DNA from: an uncultured Leuconostoc sp.
GTDB taxonomy: Bacteria > Bacillota > Bacilli > Lactobacillales > Lactobacillaceae
Assembly: GCA_900554745.1 (NCBI GenBank)
Contig: USIU01000029.1
Span: 1-10,396, forward strand
Direction of reading: 5' to 3'
Length of the DNA stretch: 10,396 bases
The notes under the pieces were generated by a model, which was not told the origin of the DNA, searched no databases, and saw only the letters and a program-made list of their open reading frames with translations. Position 1 is the first letter of the stretch. Every line of letters begins with the position of its first letter. Position numbers and translations under genes: made by a program. This document shows positions 6,863-10,396 of the stretch, one piece after another.

Positions 6863-7858
6863 ATGAAATATGCAGTAGTTGGTGCAGGCGCAATGGGATT
6901 GCGATACGGTATTCTCCTTCAGGAAAATGCCGGCGTACCCGTTGACTTTGTGGAACCTACGCAGTCGAGCTTAGATAAAATCCGTGCACAGGGTGACAAA
7001 GTTTGGAAATCACGTGATCACAAGGATCGCCATGAAATTAAAATTAATATTTTCTCACCGGAGGAATATGATGGTGAACCCGACGTCTGGATTTTCTTCA
7101 TGAAGCAAATGCAGTTACAAGATACGCTTGATCGCTTGGCACCCAAATTCAAGCCTGGTCAAACCGCTTTAGGCGCGATGAACGGGATGGGTCACATTGA
7201 AAAACTACAGCAATATTTCGATGATGAACACATTATTGGCGGGACAGCTATGATTGCCACTGTCCTAAACGACTTTGGTGATGTGGATTTCATGGGCGCT
7301 GAAGGCGCTGGCTCATCTGTCTATGCCAATTTGACAGAAAAGCCTTCTGCTACCATGGATGCGCTCCTAGCTGACTTTAAAGCGGCACATTTAAACCCAA
7401 GTTATACCGAAAACTTCATGGGGACACTGCTGACTAAAGTTTTCTTCAATGCCGTTGAAAATTCGATTGCCACCATGTTCCAATCCCGAATGGGGCAACT
7501 CATGGCATATGACAATTTCCTTGAAGGTGTGGCACGGCCACTCATTAACGAAGCTTATGATGCCGCTGAAGCCGCTGGTATTGAACTCATTGAAAGTCGT
7601 GACGACATGGTCGCACAAGTGGACTACGTCTCAAACGTGGCTAACCCACTCCATTTCCCTTCCATGTACCAAGACTTTGTAAAGGGTCGACCAACAGAAG
7701 TCGATTATATCAACGGTTGGATCGCGGATCTTGCGGACAAACATGGTACGCAAGCACCTAACCATCGTTTGGTCACCAACTTTGTCCATTTGGCTGAATC
7801 AATGCGGGAATTTACGCCACCAGTCAATAAACTCGCCCCAGATTATACGGGCGCTTAA
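6863..7858 (+). CDS. panE: 2-dehydropantoate 2-reductase family protein (PanE/ApbA)
   Basis: 331 residues, slightly longer than typical PanE. The N-terminal Rossmann fold opens with VVGAGAMG (5-12), which binds NAD(P)H. MNGMG (106-110) matches the conserved Asn-Gly loop. The C-terminal helical domain contains TKVFFNAVENSIATMF, with likely catalytic Lys192 and Asn196/Asn200, and PSMYQDFVKGRPTEVDYINGWI, with Glu279, Asp281 and Asn284. The family reduces ketopantoate to pantoate for coenzyme A synthesis. In lactic acid bacteria, however, PanE-type enzymes can reduce branched-chain 2-ketoacids to hydroxy acids (known for Lactococcus lactis PanE), and the sequence cannot choose between these. The gene stands alone, with no pantothenate pathway neighbours. 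It has its own promoter and an AGGAG site 9 nt from the start. The symbol is by family only. Confidence 0.85.
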   Translation: MKYAVVGAGAMGLRYGILLQENAGVPVDFVEPTQSSLDKIRAQGDKVWKSRDHKDRHEIKINIFSPEEYDGEPDVWIFFMKQMQLQDTLDRLAPKFKPGQTALGAMNGMGHIEKLQQYFDDEHIIGGTAMIATVLNDFGDVDFMGAEGAGSSVYANLTEKPSATMDALLADFKAAHLNPSYTENFMGTLLTKVFFNAVENSIATMFQSRMGQLMAYDNFLEGVARPLINEAYDAAEAAGIELIESRDDMVAQVDYVSNVANPLHFPSMYQDFVKGRPTEVDYINGWIADLADKHGTQAPNHRLVTNFVHLAESMREFTPPVNKLAPDYTGA

Positions 7859-7891
7859 TCAAAAAGCATGCCGCAGCATGCTTTTTGATTA
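7856..7891. terminator. Perfectly symmetrical bidirectional terminator built from both stop codons
   Basis: A 16-bp perfect stem (7856-7871 with 7876-7891) around a CGCA loop. Its outer ends are the TAA of the PanE-like gene on the plus strand and the TAA of the Nudix-DUF1810 gene on the minus strand. Each strand offers five T within the stem, so termination could work in both directions. Confidence 0.85.
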
Positions 7892-8824
7892 TGCTAACAA
7901 GGCCAATGTTTCAGCGTGTTGGACACCATTAAAGTATTTATCAAGTGCTTGTTGGTAAAGGGGCGTCTCTGGCGCCACTTGATTAAATAGTGTCAAACTG
8001 GCTTGGAACTTTGGTGCATCTACTGCGCCAAACATAGTCACCGGATCGTTACCTGCCAATGCCAGCGTCGTGGCGACAATTGCCTCTAAACGCGTCCGAA
8101 GTACTGGATCTGTCAAATAAGCTTGTGCCTCTTTGGCATCCGCTAAGCCATAATAAGTGGCGCGTTCACTTTTACCCAATCCGCGCAATTGCGGTAACAC
8201 ATACCACATCCAATGTGTCTGTTTTTCACCCTGACTTAATTCGGCCAGCGCATCAGCATACGTGTTAACACCAACAATTTCACCGTTTTGTGCATCCACA
8301 AAGCGCTGTAAGGCTGAATCAAGTGTCAAACTTTGAACAACACCAGTTGCCTGATATTGTCTAAATAAACGATACACCGCTTGTCCGGCAAACGTGAGGT
8401 GCATATGATCGATGGTCTGGGGCGATACCCACTTTTTGGCATCAATTTCCGTATCGTCAATAGCGACTTGTTCGGCCGTCCAATCTGTTAAATGAAAAAC
8501 ATTGGTGTAAAGTTTCGCGCGATCACCGTTCGGATAATGGGCGACAAATTGCTTCCCTGACACTGTCCCAATCAACTGTAATTTTTTCGGATCAGCTGTC
8601 ACCCCGGCCTCTTCCGCAACTTCCCGTGCAGCGTTTTCTTGCCATGACAATTCTGGTTCGACATAACCACCAGGAAAAGCCCAACCAGCAAAATCACGAT
8701 TGTAGATCATCAACAATTCGCCTTGTGGGTTTTCAATCACCACATCAGTTGTCGGCATCACTAGTTCAAAATCATGCCCGACCCGTTCACGAATTTTTGC
8801 AACATAAGAATCTTCGTATGGCAT
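7889..8824 (-). CDS. Nudix hydrolase fused to a DUF1810 domain
   Basis: 311 residues in two domains. Residues 1-155 form a Nudix hydrolase, which cleaves nucleoside diphosphates linked to another group. PGG (51-53) is followed by the Nudix helix with REVAEEAGV (67-75), keeping the metal-binding Glu residues. The outer Glu of the GX5E part is replaced by Leu59. Residues from about 171 match the DUF1810 family: ALQRFVDAQ, THWMWYVLPQLRGLGKSE (203-220), AQAYLTDPVLRTRL, MFGAVDAPKFQASLTLF (264-280) and YFNG. The biochemical role of DUF1810 is not known to me; joining it to a Nudix domain suggests a nucleotide-derived substrate, which is inference. The ribosome binding site is weak (a distant GGATAAAG), and no in-frame alternative start exists before an upstream stop, so ATG 8824 stands. 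It has its own promoter. The stop codon forms one end of the terminator stem. Confidence 0.87.
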   Translation of the reverse strand: MPYEDSYVAKIRERVGHDFELVMPTTDVVIENPQGELLMIYNRDFAGWAFPGGYVEPELSWQENAAREVAEEAGVTADPKKLQLIGTVSGKQFVAHYPNGDRAKLYTNVFHLTDWTAEQVAIDDTEIDAKKWVSPQTIDHMHLTFAGQAVYRLFRQYQATGVVQSLTLDSALQRFVDAQNGEIVGVNTYADALAELSQGEKQTHWMWYVLPQLRGLGKSERATYYGLADAKEAQAYLTDPVLRTRLEAIVATTLALAGNDPVTMFGAVDAPKFQASLTLFNQVAPETPLYQQALDKYFNGVQHAETLALLA

Positions 8825-8884
8825 TGTACGCTTTATCCAAGTTACGAATAACTTAGCCCTTTCTTACCGTGTCTTATTTTCTTC

Positions 8885-8913
8885 ATTATAGCAGGCAATC
8901 ACGCGCTACCCAA
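8885..8913 (-). promoter_or_regulatory. Promoter of the Nudix-DUF1810 gene
   Basis: TTGGGT (8913-8908) and TATAAT (8890-8885) with a 17-bp spacer on the minus strand, plus an extended TGC before the -10. It lies just after the nucleoid-associated protein gene, giving a leader of about 55 nt. Confidence 0.75.
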
Positions 8914-8920
8914 TGCCTGC
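8891..8920. repeat. Inverted repeat across the Nudix-DUF1810 promoter
   Basis: GCAGGCA (8891-8897) and TGCCTGC (8914-8920) form a perfect 7-bp inverted repeat with a 16-bp gap, spanning the spacer and -35 region. No T-run follows on either strand, so it does not look like the intrinsic terminator of the upstream gene. An operator is possible. Confidence 0.4.
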
Positions 8921-8925
8921 CCATT

Positions 8926-9918
8926 TCAACCTGAAAACTTGTTGGCAATTTGTTCAATATCTTTAATCACCAGCGAGATTGTCCCATTATCATGGTTGAT
9001 AAATTCAACTTTTGAGCGATCTTGATAGACCGCCATTGGAATAGCTACTTCAATCCCTGAGTCTAATTTAAATTTTTGTACCCGATATTTCTTTTCATAC
9101 TTCGGCGTATTATCGACCGGTACTTTTGGTGCCACTGATTTGTCAATTAACTGTGCCTGATACTGTGCTTGGGCGGTCACATTATCCGGAAAAACTTGTT
9201 CAGCAATGGCTGTCGTATCAATCTGTCCCGTTGATAAACCGTCATAAATCACGGCCTGCGTCGTTGCTAAGGCTTCATGGGTTGGTATATCATCAAATTT
9301 TTCGGCCACGGCTTTTACCGTCCGTTTAATGGTTTGAATATTTTCTTTCAATGAAATTTCCGGCGTCAAGGCCAGAAACTTTTCTGAAAAATAAGCACAA
9401 CGATGACCGTCAATCACATACTGTTTCTCTAATAATTGGTAACGTTGTGTCGTTAAATTAACAATAATCGCCTCATCAACGGTTTGACTACTAGCTGGTA
9501 AAACCGTTTGGTTCAACACCAAATTGTTCACCATCTGATCATCAATATAAGTCACCGCATGAGCATAACGTGGCGAAAAATTTAGCTTAAGTAAGCCAAA
9601 AATTGGTCCCTCATCTGATGTTGCCAAAAAACTCAGCACGTCCCCAGCGGGGATACTGTCACTCGCCGCAATAATCTCAAATAACTTTGTCGCTAACACG
9701 GTCGTCATTTCAGCAAAATCAGGCTTAGCCAGCATCGTTGCTAAATAATCTTGAGGCGTTAAGGTGCCCTGTTTCACATCCCCAGCCGATACTTTGGCGA
9801 CCAACTGATCAATATAGTCTTGCACCCCGACGTTGTCTAACGGCATCTCCCCTTGTGACGCGATAAGATTGCCTGTATTCGTGTCTAGAATATGTAGCAT
9901 CGCATGTTGAATAATCAT
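8926..9918 (-). CDS. 37-kDa nucleoid-associated protein (NA37/YejK family)
   Basis: 330 residues, matching the 335-residue E. coli YejK (NdpA). The start MIIQHAMLHILDTNTGNLIAS is typical of Firmicute members, in which a short beta-strand segment is followed by a conserved acidic helix region. Further family features are FFxx-type contacts around LLKLNFSPRYAHAVTYID (residues about 111-128), the VDEAIIVNLTTQRYQLLEKQY block (about 147-167), and the C-terminal KFKLDSGIEVAIPMAVYQDRSKVEFINHDNGTISLVIKDI, which is strongly conserved. The family binds the nucleoid in the cytoplasm; its precise function is unsettled. The ribosome binding site is AAAGGA with a 7-nt spacer. Upstream is an extended -10 promoter. 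The gene ends in TGA without a clear intrinsic terminator before the next promoter. Confidence 0.85.
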   Translation of the reverse strand: MIIQHAMLHILDTNTGNLIASQGEMPLDNVGVQDYIDQLVAKVSAGDVKQGTLTPQDYLATMLAKPDFAEMTTVLATKLFEIIAASDSIPAGDVLSFLATSDEGPIFGLLKLNFSPRYAHAVTYIDDQMVNNLVLNQTVLPASSQTVDEAIIVNLTTQRYQLLEKQYVIDGHRCAYFSEKFLALTPEISLKENIQTIKRTVKAVAEKFDDIPTHEALATTQAVIYDGLSTGQIDTTAIAEQVFPDNVTAQAQYQAQLIDKSVAPKVPVDNTPKYEKKYRVQKFKLDSGIEVAIPMAVYQDRSKVEFINHDNGTISLVIKDIEQIANKFSG

Positions 9919-9946
9919 CTTTGCATCCTTTAGGTTTAGTCATTTT

Positions 9947-9955
9947 ATTATAGCA
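9947..9955 (-). promoter_or_regulatory. Extended -10 promoter for the nucleoid-associated protein gene
   Basis: TGCTATAAT on the minus strand is a consensus extended -10, about 30 nt before the start codon. No good -35 is seen, which is common for extended -10 promoters. It lies downstream of the clpE terminator, so this gene is its own unit. Confidence 0.6.
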
Positions 9956-9989
9956 TGCCTAATCATGCCCTTAGCTTTCTTCTGACCAT

Positions 9990-10022
9990 AAAAAAAGCCG
10001 ACAACCCTTACGAGTTGTCGAC
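9990..10022 (-). terminator. Terminator of the ClpE-like gene
   Basis: On the minus strand GTCGACAAC (10022-10014) pairs with GTTGTCGGC (10005-9997), nine pairs including one U-G, closing an 8-nt loop and running into seven T. It lies 15 nt after the stop codon. Confidence 0.9.
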
Positions 10023-10037
10023 TTATCGCACAGCTAA

Positions 10038-10396
10038 TTACTTCTTATCAGCCTTGCCTTTGTGGTCTTTATGGTCTTTACGATCCTTGTGATCCTTACC
10101 TTGACGAGCTTCACCCTTGTTAGCTTCGCCCTTATCAGCTTCAGCATCTGAAGCTTCACGAAGTTCTTCATCTTCGTTCACGACATCATTGTCAGTCAAA
10201 GCGGAAATAACCAACTTGTCGTCAACCAAGTCAGCACGCAAGTGCTTTTCTTCAGGATTTTCAAGGTAGAAGTCAGTGACTTGATCACGGATTTGTTGTT
10301 CGATCACACGACGAAGTGGACGTGCACCCATTGCTTCGTCATAGCCTTGTTCAATCAAGTATTCCTTGGCGGCATCAGTCACTGTCAACGTGATGT
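10038..10396 (-). CDS. clpE: ATP-dependent Clp protease ATP-binding subunit, ClpE-like (C-terminal fragment)
   Basis: The reading frame is open to the window edge. A TTG at 10388 is not the start, because the in-frame residues before it ([13 protein letters not shown]) continue the conserved Clp sequence. What is visible is the D2 small domain of an HSP100 chaperone: [39 protein letters not shown], containing the sensor-2 GARPLRR. ClpE unfolds proteins and feeds them to ClpP under stress. The [13 protein letters not shown] sequence fits ClpE better than ClpC. After the usual end (about DDKLVIS) there is an extra tail of about 45 residues, first acidic ([15 protein letters not shown]), then repeats of KGEA/KGEAR and KDH/KDR. 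The ATPase domains are outside the window, as is the promoter. Confidence 0.83.
   Translation of the reverse strand, partial: ITLTVTDAAKEYLIEQGYDEAMGARPLRRVIEQQIRDQVTDFYLENPEEKHLRADLVDDKLVISALTDNDVVNEDEELREASDAEADKGEANKGEARQGKDHKDRKDHKDHKGKADKK
10059..10139 (-). repeat. Repeat-coding charged tail of the ClpE-like protein
   Basis: Codons for roughly three [15 protein letters not shown] units are followed by [12 protein letters not shown] units. The repeat units use different synonymous codons (GAT/GAC, CAC/CAT, AAG/AAA), so the repetition is stronger in protein than in DNA. Confidence 0.7.

Noticed and set aside
7013..7045. RDHKDRH in the PanE-like protein resembling the KDHKDR repeats of the ClpE tail
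   Set aside because: A short charged similarity within a normal variable loop; no wider repeat or shared DNA sequence links the two.
10038..10388. A complete small gene starting at TTG 10388
   Set aside because: Codons before it remain in frame to the window edge and continue the conserved Clp C-terminal sequence, so it is the 3' end of a larger gene.

Overview
The window reads as a chromosomal segment from a low-to-moderate GC Gram-positive bacterium of the Lactobacillales. The evidence is the strong AGGAGG-type ribosome binding sites, the short intergenic gaps with T-rich intrinsic terminators, and the gene types: LytR-CpsA-Psr (LCP) protein, LysP-type permease, OppA-type binding protein and ClpE-like C-terminus. 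A Leuconostoc/Weissella-type relative is my best guess, but the sequence alone does not settle genus. I see no tRNA, rRNA, transposase, CRISPR array or attachment site.

Layout. Positions 1-1901 (minus strand) hold an oligopeptide-binding protein gene (oppA-like), the first two codons of a following gene, and a roughly 220-nt leader. That leader carries a promoter, a 21-codon Ile/Leu-rich ORF with a near-perfect ribosome binding site, mutually exclusive hairpins and an intrinsic terminator. Positions 1906-3670 (minus) hold a LysP-type lysine permease under a lysine riboswitch with its own terminator and a near-consensus promoter. Positions 3654-5680 hold a divergent pair: a six-helix membrane protein resembling PAP2 phosphatases without their catalytic motifs (minus), and an LCP family cell-wall ligase (plus). 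Positions 5688-7891 hold a second divergent pair: tryptophanyl-tRNA synthetase (minus) and a PanE/ApbA-family ketoacid reductase (plus). Positions 7889-10022 (minus) hold a Nudix hydrolase fused to a DUF1810 domain and a 37-kDa nucleoid-associated protein (NA37/YejK) gene. The right edge is the 3' end of a ClpE-like chaperone ATPase gene (minus) with an unusual repetitive charged tail.

How the genes fit together. The left third is an amino-acid/peptide uptake region in which both transporter genes appear to be controlled in cis by their leader RNAs: lysP by a lysine aptamer, and the oppA-like gene apparently by translation of an Ile/Leu-rich leader peptide. The second system is the most interesting candidate here, because leader-peptide attenuation is classically known for amino-acid biosynthesis operons rather than peptide transporters. 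The LCP/PAP2-like pair points to cell-envelope polymer assembly. The remaining genes look like ordinary housekeeping functions in separate transcription units, closed by compact bidirectional terminators.
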